A DNA stretch of 64,000 nt from Antedon bifida. Taxonomy: Eukaryota; Echinodermata; Crinoidea; Comatulida; Antedonidae. The position numbers and the translations under genes were made by a program. Positions 43,558 through 55,234 of the stretch are shown one piece after another. The notes beneath the pieces were generated by a model that did no database searches, had not been told where the DNA came from, and was given only the letters and a program-made list of their open reading frames with translations. The stretch is from NCBI GenBank assembly GCA_963402885.1, contig OY727094.1, forward strand, positions 2,606,501 through 2,670,500, in the 5' to 3' direction. Position 1 is the first letter of the stretch; every line of letters starts with the position of its first letter.

Positions 43558-45299
43558 AAAAGAAAATTTATTATATTGTATGATTGTAGATGTATAGCAT
43601 AATATTTCTAGAAGATTAAAATAATAATTATATAGATGCAATTTATATTTGAAATTAACAAGTAAATGTGTAATAATAAATAGAATAATTTATTATAAAA
43701 TTTATTATATTGTAAATTATATAGCTTTTGGTTGTTGAAATTTTTTCAAATCCTTTAAAAGTAATTTTTTAGATTATAGTATTATTTATTGTGTAAACTG
43801 TATACCATCAGTAGTATGAATGAATATTCAAGACATCCTTTAACAATTATTTCCAGTATTTATTAAATCAACACCACTGTCTATCAGGACTTGAAGTTTA
43901 ATGGACAAAAGTTCAAACCTAGCTAATGAGATTCATAATATTTGCAACTTAAGTACCTAATGTTTGTTGGTTGTAATTTTTTTTAAATAGTTACTTTTCT
44001 ATAAAAGGTGTCAATTTCTGTATTGGATTCAACTTTTTTGTAATGTGCTTTTTTAAATTTGCTTCCTTGTTTAAGCAAAGGTTTGCAATGCTAGTGGGTT
44101 TTTTTTTAAATCATTTTTTTAAAGGCCTTTTAAAATAATTACTCACCAAAAACCAACATGTAAACTTTCCAAAATCACTTTTTATTTCTAAACCATGTTA
44201 AAAATGTTTAAATCCTCATCTACTTTTTTTGTGATTACTTAAATCCTTTCCACCAAAAAAACCAATTGTGTAAAATTGTCATTCTGCATCCATTTACCTT
44301 TCAACAACACTTTAATCAACAGAGTAATTACATTTGAATAATGTTCCAATGTTTTTGATGTACTATGTATGCTTTATATGAATATTATTCCAACATAATC
44401 TACTTTTTGATCAAACCATACGATGAATAATGCATTATACTTTATATTTGTCATTTGTTGTCATAAGTAGTATCGTCAATCGCTTAAGACAATATGTGAT
44501 ATGATGATGTTTCCTTCCCCCCACCCCCACAATATCCAATATTTTTTTAAATAATGGACAGTGATATGATGTTTCCTCCCCCCCCCTACTCCCCATCCAA
44601 ATTCTTCAAAAAATTAATGATTATTTGCAGACATAGTAAAAAACGTCACATGTGAAACTGTATTGAGGAATTTTCCTATATTACTGTAAAATTTATGAAA
44701 TTTGCCTAGATAAATTCAAACAATCACCTATTAAATATAGTACTATGATATGATATGATAATTTGGGGGATTTTTTAGGTTTATTTCTTAGTAGGTAGCT
44801 ATTAAGGAAATAGTATGCTGCTCTGTTTGATGTCTTTGTTTAATACAACAACCCATAGTTCCAATGTATACAATATCCAATATTATATAAATAATGCACA
44901 TTCTAAATCTCATTCATCATTGTGGATGACCTATGACCCATTCATACAAAATTACAGATCATCTAATTTTGAGTATTTTTACTGAATCTGCTGTAATCTC
45001 TATGATCAAATTTAACAATACTCCCAGGAAATAATACAATGTCCAAAAGATGGTTATTTTCATAGAATGACCTTTTAAACAAATTTTAAATTTTATATAA
45101 TTCAAAATACTGTATTTTTTATATTAATTTTCTATAATTTTTATCATAAAAATGAAAGAATAACAACAGAAATCCTGGGGAACACTAGTGGTGCACACTC
45201 CCTCAACCCCACACCCCCCCCCCCCCCCCCCCATCATTTTTTTACTACTAAAATTAAATACAGAATATATTGATATTAAATATGTCTATGTTCTATTAA
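43558..45299. other. Intergenic, AT-rich, no gene
   Basis: No gene recognised. C-rich tracts at about 44,516-44,527 and 44,578-44,587 and a run of 19 C at 45,214-45,232. The Gypsy insertion site (TTAA, 45,296-45,299) closes this interval. Confidence 0.6.
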
Positions 45300-46114
45300 T
45301 GTCGTGGTTCGGGAATCCTTAATATTGATTTGCTAGGTTTAGACCATTAAGGTTTGGTTTGTGAAGCCATGTATCCCATGCAACAAAACAATACGCAAGA
45401 TGAGGCTGCATTTACTCTGTATCATTTATTTTTCTAAACAGGAACAAACCCTATATAAAACAACGTCATAATTATTATTTTTCCAGCAGTGTAATATAAT
45501 TCAACAATAAAAACAATCACAAGCAAGCTTACTATAATATGGTCACTTCACTAATTATCAATTAGTATTACTGTATATAACATTAGTATTACTGTATATA
45601 ACATTTAACGAACTTATACCTGGATCCAATACACCAATTTCATACTACTAATCACATCAACCTGGTAAGTTATCCAATTAACTTCAACATGGTATGTGAT
45701 ACAACTAACTTCAACATGTATGCTATCTAATAAGACAAAGCTGTATATCAAAGAGAAATTATAAACAGTGAATTCATTGTCGTTACAAATAATGAACGAT
45801 AACAACTTAACTCGGTTATGCACATGGAGTAATACTGTAAAACATTATGGTTGTATAGAAAATAATTATCTACTCACAGTACTGGCGAGAATCCACACTT
45901 AAAAGAAATACAGTATATAACATGTCTTACTCAGACAACAACTAAAACAACTTCTGCAGAACCAACGCTCACGCAGCCTATTCGATATAATCATTCACCT
46001 GATATGCAAATACGCCCGCGAATACCAGTAGTGAACAATAGCAATGCAATGCAATATATTGCGCCACCAATAATGTAGGTATAAGAAACTTCGGAAGCTT
46101 TCCGATCCATTACA
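45300..46114 (-). repeat. Gypsy 3' LTR
   Basis: 815 bp, reading by eye identical to 51,528-52,342. Contains an internal 21-bp direct doublet, TTAGTATTACTGTATATAAC plus A (about 45,569-45,610). A 69-codon frame inside is present in both LTRs and is not considered a gene. Confidence 0.97.
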
Positions 46115-46165
46115 ATTTCCCCGCTTGGATGCCCTTTTGACCCAAAAGGAGCGAAACAAACAAAT

Positions 46166-49100
46166 TTATTTTTGAAGAGTGGACATGGGTAAACGATATC
46201 GATTTTTGTGAACACCTTTTGTAGAACGAGATGATCGCCTTGGAATTACTCCCGAATCATCACGCTCAACATCTATTTGTTTATCAGAATTCACATCTAC
46301 AACAATCTTAAAACTTTCAACATCATCGTCAGATTCAGACTCACAACTTTCATCTTTATAGTTTACATCCGCTTCTAGACCATCATACGGCAACCACTCA
46401 TTCCAATCAAAATGTACCGGTTCTTCCACCACACTCCTAGGATCTGATCGCAATCGTCTGCGGTTAACATAATTCAAAGGACCCCCAACTGCAGAGCGGA
46501 TACCAAAAACGTCTGCTTCTTTGTTAATAGTCTCAACAATATATGAGTGCTCCTCGAACTTATTAGCCAATTTATGTCTAGTATTAAAATGTCTTCGGCG
46601 AAGTAAAACCCGATCACCAATTTCTAATATTTCCTTCGGAGAACAAGACTTATAACGATGCTCTTCTTTAGCTGCTGCTGATTTGATTCTACGTGAAACC
46701 ACTTCATATGCCCTCTTCATGAGATCAGCTTCTTTAGTCAAATAATCCTCAGACCAATCTTGTTCCGCACCTCCAATAAAGTGATCTAATGGAATTAATG
46801 GTTCACGACCAAACATAAGAAGATACGGTGTTACACCTGTAACGGTATGAGGGGTGGAATTATACATAAACACAATATGCTGCAGCAATTCGGGCCATTT
46901 GTGTCGATCTTTCGGGCTTAAAGAACGCAATAAACTGCATAAGGTCTTGTTGAAACGTTCGCACTGCCCATTACTTGCAGGCCAATACGCCGTAGTGCGA
47001 GATTTTGTCATGCCATAAAGACCACATATACCTCGAATAATTTTACCCTCAAAGGATCTACCTTGATCCGAATGTAACCGTGCTGGCACACCATAATGGG
47101 AAAACCAATTATCTCTCAATACACGAGCCACTGTATCAGCCGTCTGATCTTTACATGGGACCGCTAGTGAAAACTTACTAAACACATCAGTCATAACAAG
47201 AATGTCCTCATAGCCTCCCTTTCCACGATCCATCTTTAAGAAATCTATAGCAAGAATCTCTTCGGGACGAAAGGCTAGAATATGACGAAGAGGGGGTTTG
47301 ACCGTTGGTGTAGGGACTTTACTAGATACACAACTAAAACACTTGGAAATATGCGTACGTACATCACCGTTCATACCTGGCCAGAAACATCGACGCTTTA
47401 GAAGTTGTATAGTCCGTTGAACTCCTTGATGAGCCCATTTATCATGACATAAATCTATAAAAAGATTGCGCAAATTAGTAGGCACTAACAATTGATGAAT
47501 TTTACCATGGATATCTTCATTGATCTCTCTATACAGAACTCCACAAATCTCTCTATAACTTGTCCACTGTCTCAACCAGCCCAACATTCTAGAATTATCT
47601 GTATTGTAGCGGTCACCAGGACACCATTTTTCCATCCATAATTTCCAGATTTCTCCCAATTCCCTATCTTTCTTCTGACATTCTGCCAACTGCTCATGAG
47701 AGTAAGAAGGAAAAATAGACAATGCCTTGTTAATACTACGTGATGATTGATCAATCTCAATACATGGTTTACACTTATTAATTGAGGGATGAGAATCAAC
47801 ATATATATTAAGACATGAAGCGATAACTCCTAGATCTGACTTAAAATCTGTACACACGCTAATCGGACGACGACTTAAAGTATCGGCACATTTGTTGCTA
47901 GAACCTGGCTTATATTTGATTTCAATATCGAACATAGCTAACTGAGAGACCCATCTCATTTCTGTAGCGCCAAGCTTTGCAGTTTTTAAATGCGCTAAAG
48001 GATTATGATCAGTAAAAATGGTAACCTTTGAACCCTGAATGTAAGAAGCGAATTTATCCACCACTGCCCATTTTAGCCCCAACAACTCCAACTTAAAACT
48101 CGATAAATCAGGGTATCGGCATTCAGCACCACGAAGACTTCTACTTGCATAAGCAATTGGATGAAGAGAACCATTAGAGTCCTGCAACAAGCAAGCACCT
48201 AAACCTTTCAAACTGGCATCTACTTCAATAACAAATGGTTCATCAAATTTGGGATATACAAGAACTGGGGGTTTAGTTAAAGCATTTTTTAATTCAACAA
48301 ATACAGCTTCTTCAATTTCAGTCCAACGAAACCTGTAGGCCTTCCCCGCTTGTGTGTCAGACAACCGGGTTACCAAATGCAAAGGCGCAGCAATTTTGGC
48401 ATAATTACAGATAAACTTTCGATAGTATGAAGAGAGTCCCAGAAATGATTTAAGTTCAGTAATGCTTTTTGGCGTTGGCCAGGTCAGTATCTTTTCTATT
48501 TTCCCATAGTCTACAGCAACTCCAGCAGATGAAATAACATGACCCAAATAGGTTACCTCCGTCTTAAAGAAATCGCACTTCTTGCCCTTAACCTTTAACC
48601 CATACTTAAACAATCTAGACAACACATTTTCTAATCTAGATAAATGTTGTTTAAACGAAGAAGAAAATATCAAAATGTCATCCAAGTACAACACAATCTG
48701 AGTCAAATTCATGTCGCCTAATACATATTCCATTACACGTTGAAATGTTCCCGGGCTATTAGACAGACCCTGCGGCATACGAACAAATTCATACAGTCCC
48801 CAAGGAACCCTAAATGCAGTTTTATTAATAGATTCGTCTGCCATTATAATTTGGAAAAATCCATGAGATAAATCTAAGGTAGAAAAATAACAAGACCCAG
48901 TGAGTACTTCTAAAACCTCATCAATGCGTGGTAGAGGAAATGAATCTTTCAACGTTTGGAAATTCAACTTCCTATAATCAACGCACATGCGCAAAGACCC
49001 GTCTTTCTTTTTGACCAACACAATGGGACTTGCAAATTCGCTCTTGGACGGCCTAATTATTCCCTGGTCTAACATTTCTTGTAACATAGACTTAACACTT

Positions 49101-51133
49101 GATATAGAATGAGGAGGAATACGACGATATGGTAGTCTAATTGGAGTTTCATCTTTTAAATTGATAACATGAGGAATAACATCACACTTTCCAACATCAA
49201 AAGCACTATGAGAAAAAACATGATTATATTTGGACAATAGGTTAGTCACTAGTTGAGTTTCCACACAATCAAGGTTACCGTTGATAATTACCCCAGGCGG
49301 TAACTGCTGGCTCTCAGAATTTAACTCGGTACCACAAAAAGAATTAGAATAAGAGTGATTAATGTCATATAACTTACGCACAGAACCGACGGATACGAGT
49401 CGACTTTGGGTGTGGTCACTAAATTTACAATCATCAATATCAGATTTTACACTACCGTCAACAATGTCTGAATGTGAATCACAAGGAACAGTCACGTCAG
49501 AATGTTGCAAAGAAACTAAGATACTTGATTCATCCTCATCTACTTGCAAAAGAATTTCAGCCTTTCTATTCCATGGAGCATCAACATGTGTAGCTGTTAC
49601 CTGTGAAAGATCACGTAATAGATGGAAACCTTGTAATTCGCGTAAAATGTTACACCCAATCAAAACAGGATATTCATTACTATGATTAGTTACAGTGACA
49701 GCATCTGAAACTACCAAAAAGCTACCAGTTAACTTTTGTTCACCTATAACAATGGGAATTTCTACATATCCTTCGATTGGAACCTCCACCCCACAAACAC
49801 CGATAACATTCATGAAAAGTCCATTAACAGATCCCAGCTCTCCAACAATTGACTTTAACTGCTTATTATAGACCGATGACGGAATTATTGAAGCTTCAGC
49901 CCCTGTATCCAAGATACAACCTAACTCAGTTGAGCCTATTCTAACGATAGTACATGGACTTCTGGCTACTAATTTATCTACTAAAACAGCATCGGAACAT
50001 TTCAAGGATTGGGCGTTAGACATATTTCCATTATTGTCCGTGGCAACAACAGGGATATGAACTTCACGTTCAACATTACCAGTTGGAATTGGATGATTGG
50101 CTTGTGACTTAGAAACAGTATTAATTATATCTTGAGTAGGCGTATCTGAATCACTACGTTGGATACCCGGAGTATTAGAATTACTACTACGATTCTTATG
50201 TGGACATGCATATGAATAATGACCTCTTCCTCTACAAAACCAACACAACCCAGAAGGTATTTCACAATCAGATTTGGTATGACCATTTTTACCGCAATTG
50301 TAACATTTTAAAGGACCTGTAGAATTTTGATTAAACTTAGGTGGACTAGATATAAATTGGGAACGCTGAATTTCGCTAATTTGTTTCTTTAATGCTTGCA
50401 ATTCTCGCTTTACTTCTGATAGTTCTGAGGGCCGTTCATTACATTCTACGCCATGTGCACGCGGATTTGTCCTAACAATATCAATTTTATACAACTCAAG
50501 AACTTCTTCGCGCATATCAAAAAAAGATTTTCCTCTAAAAGCTAGCTCAATGCGACGTAATTCACGCTTAACTGTAGGATCACGAACACCGTCCACTAAA
50601 CGCTGCTTTAAAGTAGTATCTTGAAGATGTCTCAAAGCGGATTGCTCAGAGGGGCGAGACGCTTCGACAAGTTGGGAGTACAATTTCATTAAAGAAAGGC
50701 TATATTCAGCCAAGGTTTCACCCGGTAACAATTGCCTAGAATAGAATGCTGAACTATATGATGCAACAGAATCCTCCGATTTAAAAGCGAGTTCTAAAAT
50801 TCTTATAGCCGCTTTCACATTCTTCCCATTTTCACACATGCTCATACTGCATTTAACCTCATCCTTCGCACAGCCACCAAGATGACTAATCAGGGTATCG
50901 TATCGATCATCATCGCCCAACGAATAATGATCACAATAAATTCGAAAATCTTCAAGCCATTCTTTTAACGTAAGGTCCCCAGGAGATCTTGGAACACCCT
51001 TAAATTTTACTAACTTAATCGGAGGAGCTTTCTGAACCGAAACGCCTTTTAAAACATTAGTTAATGCCGCAATCATATCATTAACGCCATCGCCGCTTGC
51101 AGCTGCTTCAGATTTAGATTCGCCTAGCGACAT
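46166..51133 (-). CDS. Gypsy gag-pol polyprotein, intact single frame
   Basis: 1,655 aa; drives retrotransposition through reverse transcription and integration. Gag (about 1-270) ends in two CCHC zinc knuckles (C277-C280-H285-C290; C297-C300-H305-C310). Protease has DTG at 409-411. Reverse transcriptase spans about 690-870 with YLDD at 816-819. RNase H residues D972, E1016 and D1042. Integrase has the HHCC zinc site (H1230, H1235, C1265, C1268) and catalytic D1297, D1356, E1392 (58 and 35 residues apart), then a GPY/F-like basic segment near 1505-1550. No chromodomain was recognised. Gag and pol are fused in frame without a frameshift, so a cleavage-based or stoichiometric regulation would be needed. 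The start codon lies about 390 nt after the 5' LTR. All catalytic residues seen are intact. Confidence 0.98.
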   Translation of the reverse strand: MSLGESKSEAAASGDGVNDMIAALTNVLKGVSVQKAPPIKLVKFKGVPRSPGDLTLKEWLEDFRIYCDHYSLGDDDRYDTLISHLGGCAKDEVKCSMSMCENGKNVKAAIRILELAFKSEDSVASYSSAFYSRQLLPGETLAEYSLSLMKLYSQLVEASRPSEQSALRHLQDTTLKQRLVDGVRDPTVKRELRRIELAFRGKSFFDMREEVLELYKIDIVRTNPRAHGVECNERPSELSEVKRELQALKKQISEIQRSQFISSPPKFNQNSTGPLKCYNCGKNGHTKSDCEIPSGLCWFCRGRGHYSYACPHKNRSSNSNTPGIQRSDSDTPTQDIINTVSKSQANHPIPTGNVEREVHIPVVATDNNGNMSNAQSLKCSDAVLVDKLVARSPCTIVRIGSTELGCILDTGAEASIIPSSVYNKQLKSIVGELGSVNGLFMNVIGVCGVEVPIEGYVEIPIVIGEQKLTGSFLVVSDAVTVTNHSNEYPVLIGCNILRELQGFHLLRDLSQVTATHVDAPWNRKAEILLQVDEDESSILVSLQHSDVTVPCDSHSDIVDGSVKSDIDDCKFSDHTQSRLVSVGSVRKLYDINHSYSNSFCGTELNSESQQLPPGVIINGNLDCVETQLVTNLLSKYNHVFSHSAFDVGKCDVIPHVINLKDETPIRLPYRRIPPHSISSVKSMLQEMLDQGIIRPSKSEFASPIVLVKKKDGSLRMCVDYRKLNFQTLKDSFPLPRIDEVLEVLTGSCYFSTLDLSHGFFQIIMADESINKTAFRVPWGLYEFVRMPQGLSNSPGTFQRVMEYVLGDMNLTQIVLYLDDILIFSSSFKQHLSRLENVLSRLFKYGLKVKGKKCDFFKTEVTYLGHVISSAGVAVDYGKIEKILTWPTPKSITELKSFLGLSSYYRKFICNYAKIAAPLHLVTRLSDTQAGKAYRFRWTEIEEAVFVELKNALTKPPVLVYPKFDEPFVIEVDASLKGLGACLLQDSNGSLHPIAYASRSLRGAECRYPDLSSFKLELLGLKWAVVDKFASYIQGSKVTIFTDHNPLAHLKTAKLGATEMRWVSQLAMFDIEIKYKPGSSNKCADTLSRRPISVCTDFKSDLGVIASCLNIYVDSHPSINKCKPCIEIDQSSRSINKALSIFPSYSHEQLAECQKKDRELGEIWKLWMEKWCPGDRYNTDNSRMLGWLRQWTSYREICGVLYREINEDIHGKIHQLLVPTNLRNLFIDLCHDKWAHQGVQRTIQLLKRRCFWPGMNGDVRTHISKCFSCVSSKVPTPTVKPPLRHILAFRPEEILAIDFLKMDRGKGGYEDILVMTDVFSKFSLAVPCKDQTADTVARVLRDNWFSHYGVPARLHSDQGRSFEGKIIRGICGLYGMTKSRTTAYWPASNGQCERFNKTLCSLLRSLSPKDRHKWPELLQHIVFMYNSTPHTVTGVTPYLLMFGREPLIPLDHFIGGAEQDWSEDYLTKEADLMKRAYEVVSRRIKSAAAKEEHRYKSCSPKEILEIGDRVLLRRRHFNTRHKLANKFEEHSYIVETINKEADVFGIRSAVGGPLNYVNRRRLRSDPRSVVEEPVHFDWNEWLPYDGLEADVNYKDESCESESDDDVESFKIVVDVNSDKQIDVERDDSGVIPRRSSRSTKGVHKNRYRLPMSTLQK

Positions 51134-51527
51134 TGCAGAAGGTGAATTTGTGACAATATTATAGTAACTACAAATACTTTAAACACTACTACAATAAACA
51201 GAGTTTCAATACAAAAAATAAGTATCGTAAATGTAATACAAAAGTAACAATATTTCATATAAGGTAAGTATAAGCATCAATTCACAACATCATCTTAAAT
51301 AACAACACACTGGCTGCCATGTCCATCGGAACAAAGATTCTGTAATATATATAAAACCATACACTTTCCGTTCTAAAATTAAATTAAGTTCATAAATCTT
51401 ATCTGTCCAATACTCCTTGTCTTATGCACGATCCAGGGTTTGGTAAAACAATTGTTGAAAATACACAATGCAATCCTCCTTCAGGAACGCTTGAAACGTT
51501 GCATCCATCCTGTCCGTGACGCCAATT

Positions 51528-52342
51528 TGTCGTGGTTCGGGAATCCTTAATATTGATTTGCTAGGTTTAGACCATTAAGGTTTGGTTTGTGAAGCCATGT
51601 ATCCCATGCAACAAAACAATACGCAAGATGAGGCTGCATTTACTCTGTATCATTTATTTTTCTAAACAGGAACAAACCCTATATAAAACAACGTCATAAT
51701 TATTATTTTTCCAGCAGTGTAATATAATTCAACAATAAAAACAATCACAAGCAAGCTTACTATAATATGGTCACTTCACTAATTATCAATTAGTATTACT
51801 GTATATAACATTAGTATTACTGTATATAACATTTAACGAACTTATACCTGGATCCAATACACCAATTTCATACTACTAATCACATCAACCTGGTAAGTTA
51901 TCCAATTAACTTCAACATGGTATGTGATACAACTAACTTCAACATGTATGCTATCTAATAAGACAAAGCTGTATATCAAAGAGAAATTATAAACAGTGAA
52001 TTCATTGTCGTTACAAATAATGAACGATAACAACTTAACTCGGTTATGCACATGGAGTAATACTGTAAAACATTATGGTTGTATAGAAAATAATTATCTA
52101 CTCACAGTACTGGCGAGAATCCACACTTAAAAGAAATACAGTATATAACATGTCTTACTCAGACAACAACTAAAACAACTTCTGCAGAACCAACGCTCAC
52201 GCAGCCTATTCGATATAATCATTCACCTGATATGCAAATACGCCCGCGAATACCAGTAGTGAACAATAGCAATGCAATGCAATATATTGCGCCACCAATA
52301 ATGTAGGTATAAGAAACTTCGGAAGCTTTCCGATCCATTACA
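51528..52342 (-). repeat. Gypsy 5' LTR
   Basis: 815 bp; drives transcription on the minus strand. No difference from the 3' LTR was found on reading, and both are the same length. Confidence 0.97.
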
Positions 52343-52455
52343 TTAATAATTTGAAATGTTACTTTTCTTTTTGTTTGTAACCATCTTATGAACGTGTGCC
52401 GCTAATACAAAGACATTTGTTCAATAAAGTTTATTATTATTATTATTATTATTAC
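52343..52455 (+). repeat. Retroposon-tail-like fragment with (TTA)n
   Basis: Immediately right of the Gypsy element: CATTTGTTCAATAAAGTTTA followed by about eight TTA units. AATAAA plus a trinucleotide tail resembles a LINE 3' end. The sequence left of the insertion (45,240-45,299) does not look like its 5' part, so the Gypsy element may mark its truncated edge by chance. Confidence 0.4.
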
Positions 52456-53095
52456 TCCAACTGGTATATTACTCTTATCATCTTCCTGTATGTTGTCAAT
52501 ACAGTCTCAGAATAAGGTAGTTTGAAGAGGTTCCTTGTTGAAACTGATCAAAGTATAACGTGTTCATTATTTTGTCACTTAATTATAAAACGAAAGATCG
52601 ATGGTATATGGCTAATTTCCAAACTGAATAACACTAATAAACAAGGCCGCTTTGTGGTAGAGTTTACTTGTTAAGGAATTAATAATTGTGTGTGTCAAGT
52701 GCACGTATGGTTGATGATAATATTGACCATAATATTGAACACATTTTTTTACCTAGATAGTGGTCCCATTAAAGAGGATTCTCTTCACTGCTGTGTGCTA
52801 TATTGAAGCCTCCATCTAGGGACCACTAATTTAGTATCAGTACTTATGTAGTGCAGTCAATTTCTAATCAAGTGTGTGTGTAATATTTTTTAATAATTTG
52901 TGAGTGTACAAGCAAGGATTATATTAAGCTTATTAATAAATCTATAATTATGCAGTATGAATTTAGGAAAGTACTGGACACTTGATCGGTTAATTAAAAA
53001 AAGATTATTATTTAAGTATAAACTTAATTCATACAGTGGCGTTATATTAAATTAATCTGAGCGGATCCAGTATTTCTTTAAAAAATAATATTTTT

Positions 53096-53203
53096 AAAAC
53101 TCTGTCTACTACTATCAAACAAGAAAATGTGATGTGCCGTATATGGACACGATGATGTCATATCATACTTTTTTTGTCAACTAGACTAGTATAGACAGAG
53201 CTT
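53096..53203. repeat. MITE family 1, heavily decayed copy
   Basis: AAACTCTGTCTACTACTATC at left, TTTTTTTGTCAACTAG then TATAGACAGAGCTT at right; the middle third is deleted (108 bp against about 160). Confidence 0.8.
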
Positions 53204-53712
53204 TAGTCATCAAAATAGATATCAAAATGTTAATAAAATAGTGCTATCCTCACCTATTATACTTTTTATAGAAGCCATAAAAAATAGTGTACTTATTAGT
53301 TATTTGAAAACTATATTGTATTATTTAAGACATATTTCAATTATGTATGTAATTAAAAATTAATGATCATTTTGAGTACGAAACTTAATAAGTAATGAAC
53401 TCAATACTGTCTTGTAAATTTATGTCTATTAATAGTTAATATTTATCCTGTAAATTAGAATGATGAATGCAACTTTTATATATTATATATTTCATTCTCA
53501 TGCATATAATTATCATGTACTTAATCCTGTACTGTCTTTCGTCCTTCCTATGTCAATTAATATTTAGGTTAATCTTATAATTAGAAATATGATTATTATT
53601 TATTATTTTATACTTTATCCATGTAATTAAGATAATGTACTTAATTAATCCTCAAACCAATTATTTATTTTTAATAATTCACGTGCAATTTGAATACCTT
53701 GATGAAATTTAT

Positions 53713-54090
53713 ATGTATCAGTTTTACTTCCGATAATATCAGAATTTTGATTTGTTAATTATTTACTTATGATTTGATATTTATGTGCATTTAATAATTT
53801 ATCTATGTTTATTTATTATATATATGTATGATTTAAGAAAATTGTATATGTATCGGTTTTACTTCCGATAATATCAGACTTAATTTTGATTTTTTAATTA
53901 TTACTTATGATTTGATATTTATGTGCATTTAATAATTTATCTATGTTTATTATATATATGTATGATTTAAGAAAATTGTATATGTATCGGTTGTACTTCC
54001 GATAATATCAGACTTATTAATTTTGATTTTTTAATTATTATTATGATTTGATATTTATGTAAATTTAATAATTTATCAATTTATGTTTAA
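53713..54090. repeat. 134-bp tandem repeat, 2.8 copies
   Basis: Units start at 53,713, 53,847 and 53,981 with TATGTATCGG. Each contains ATCGGTTTTACTTCCGAT, a 5-bp-stem hairpin, then ATAATATCAGACTT and TTATGATTTGATATTTATGT. More decayed related sequence may extend left to about 53,330. Confidence 0.85.
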
Positions 54091-55196
54091 AAAAGAACAA
54101 GAATTTATTTAGAGAATTTTGGATATCATAGCCTCATCTTCATTGACTAAAAACCTATATTTTGGTGGCTTAAAACCTGGAATTTTGAAGTGGGTGGGGC
54201 TTATTCCTGAACAAATCACTACCCCAAATTTGATGGGTGGGCTTATACTAGAATCTATGGATCATTTTGTGGAGTGATGTCTTTTATGATATTTATGAAA
54301 TTGAAAAATACTTGAAAAAAAGCAGGTTGAATAATGAATCAATTGTATTTCTTAATTATGTAGAAATAATATCACTAATTATTAGACATACAGAAACACT
54401 GTGTATGCACTTACAACTATATTACCAATACCATGCTGTTATGTTTGTCATGTCATGTGAACAACATATGTTTTAAGGCAAAATGATAATTTAACCATAC
54501 TTCCACAGAGCCATGTCATTACATACAGCTGTCAATGTTTTTTTTATAGTATAATTATAAATCAATATTTTTAAAATGTTGTGCAGCTCATGCCAAGTTG
54601 AACACAGAATGTGTGTTACTACGACGCATTTTAAATGACTATTCAATTTATCATAGAATGTGTAACAGACAGTACCAGTAATTAACAGTGAACTTTAACC
54701 TTTCAACGATATCAAATAAAGCTGTTTACCATAAATACTTATTTTGATTTTAAAATATGAATGCTTAATTGATTTACTGATTGCTTCATTTCTTTTTATA
54801 ATGTCAAATACTTTTATCAAATTTACAATTGTTTTTGTATCATTTGAAATTGAATAAAAGAATAGATGCTTATTAGAAATCAAAATTGTCTTGTGTTTGT
54901 TTACCTGGCATTGAAAGACCAGTACTGTAGGTAAAAAAGAAGTTGCTTTTCAATTCACAGGGTCTTTGGTCCAAATCTGGAATGGATTCATTTGATATAG
55001 AGTTCTCAAGCTATAAGCCTTTCAAACTTTGTAAATATTTCAATGAATATCTTTTTATTGCACACAGCAATTTTTTTTAAATGTATATAAAAATTAATTA
55101 AAATTAAGCTTATTTGAAACCAGATAGGCCTATATCCCTTAAATTTAATATACGACTACGAGAATATTTTTCAATACCCTATTTCGTTTGACAATT
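54091..55196. other. Intergenic upstream of NOC4L
   Basis: No gene recognised; short frames here lack features. GGTGGCTTAAAACCTGG / TGGGGCTTATTCCTG near 54,165-54,210 suggests a decayed repeat similar in style to GTGGGATTATACTCC near 35,370, not developed further. Confidence 0.5.
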
Positions 55197-55210
55197 GCGC
55201 CCTCAGTTTT
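55197..55210 (+). promoter_or_regulatory. GCGCCCTCA promoter-proximal word, NOC4L
   Basis: GCGCCCTCAGTTTT, 25 bp before the NOC4L start codon (55,235). The same core occurs upstream of TXNDC17 (63,211, GCGCCCTCAATTTT) and the membrane-protein gene (39,930, GCGCCCTCAATTCA). Confidence 0.45.
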
Positions 55211-55234
55211 GGAATTGAAGTATTCTTAAGTAAA

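Larger units (their letters stand above)
45300..52342 (-). mobile_element. Complete Ty3/Gypsy LTR retrotransposon (7,043 bp)
   Basis: Two 815-bp LTRs flank a 5,413-bp internal region with one gag-pol frame on the minus strand. LTRs begin TG and end CA. The 4-bp target duplication TTAA is at 45,296-45,299 and 52,343-52,346. The primer-binding-site candidate TGGCGTCACGGACAGGAT (minus strand, 51,524-51,507) begins 3 nt inside the 5' LTR. The polypurine tract AAGCGGGGAAAT (minus strand, 46,126-46,115) abuts the 3' LTR. Gag-PR-RT-RNaseH-IN order (integrase after RNase H) defines Gypsy rather than Copia or BEL. No envelope frame. Visually identical LTRs and an unbroken frame point to a recent insertion that may still be competent. 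Confidence 0.98.

Noticed and set aside
45614..45823. 69-codon minus-strand frame repeated at 51,842-52,051
   Set aside because: It is repeated only because it lies inside both LTRs; no features of an accessory gene.
49362..49685. 107-codon plus-strand frame inside the Gypsy element
   Set aside because: Antisense shadow of the intact gag-pol frame.
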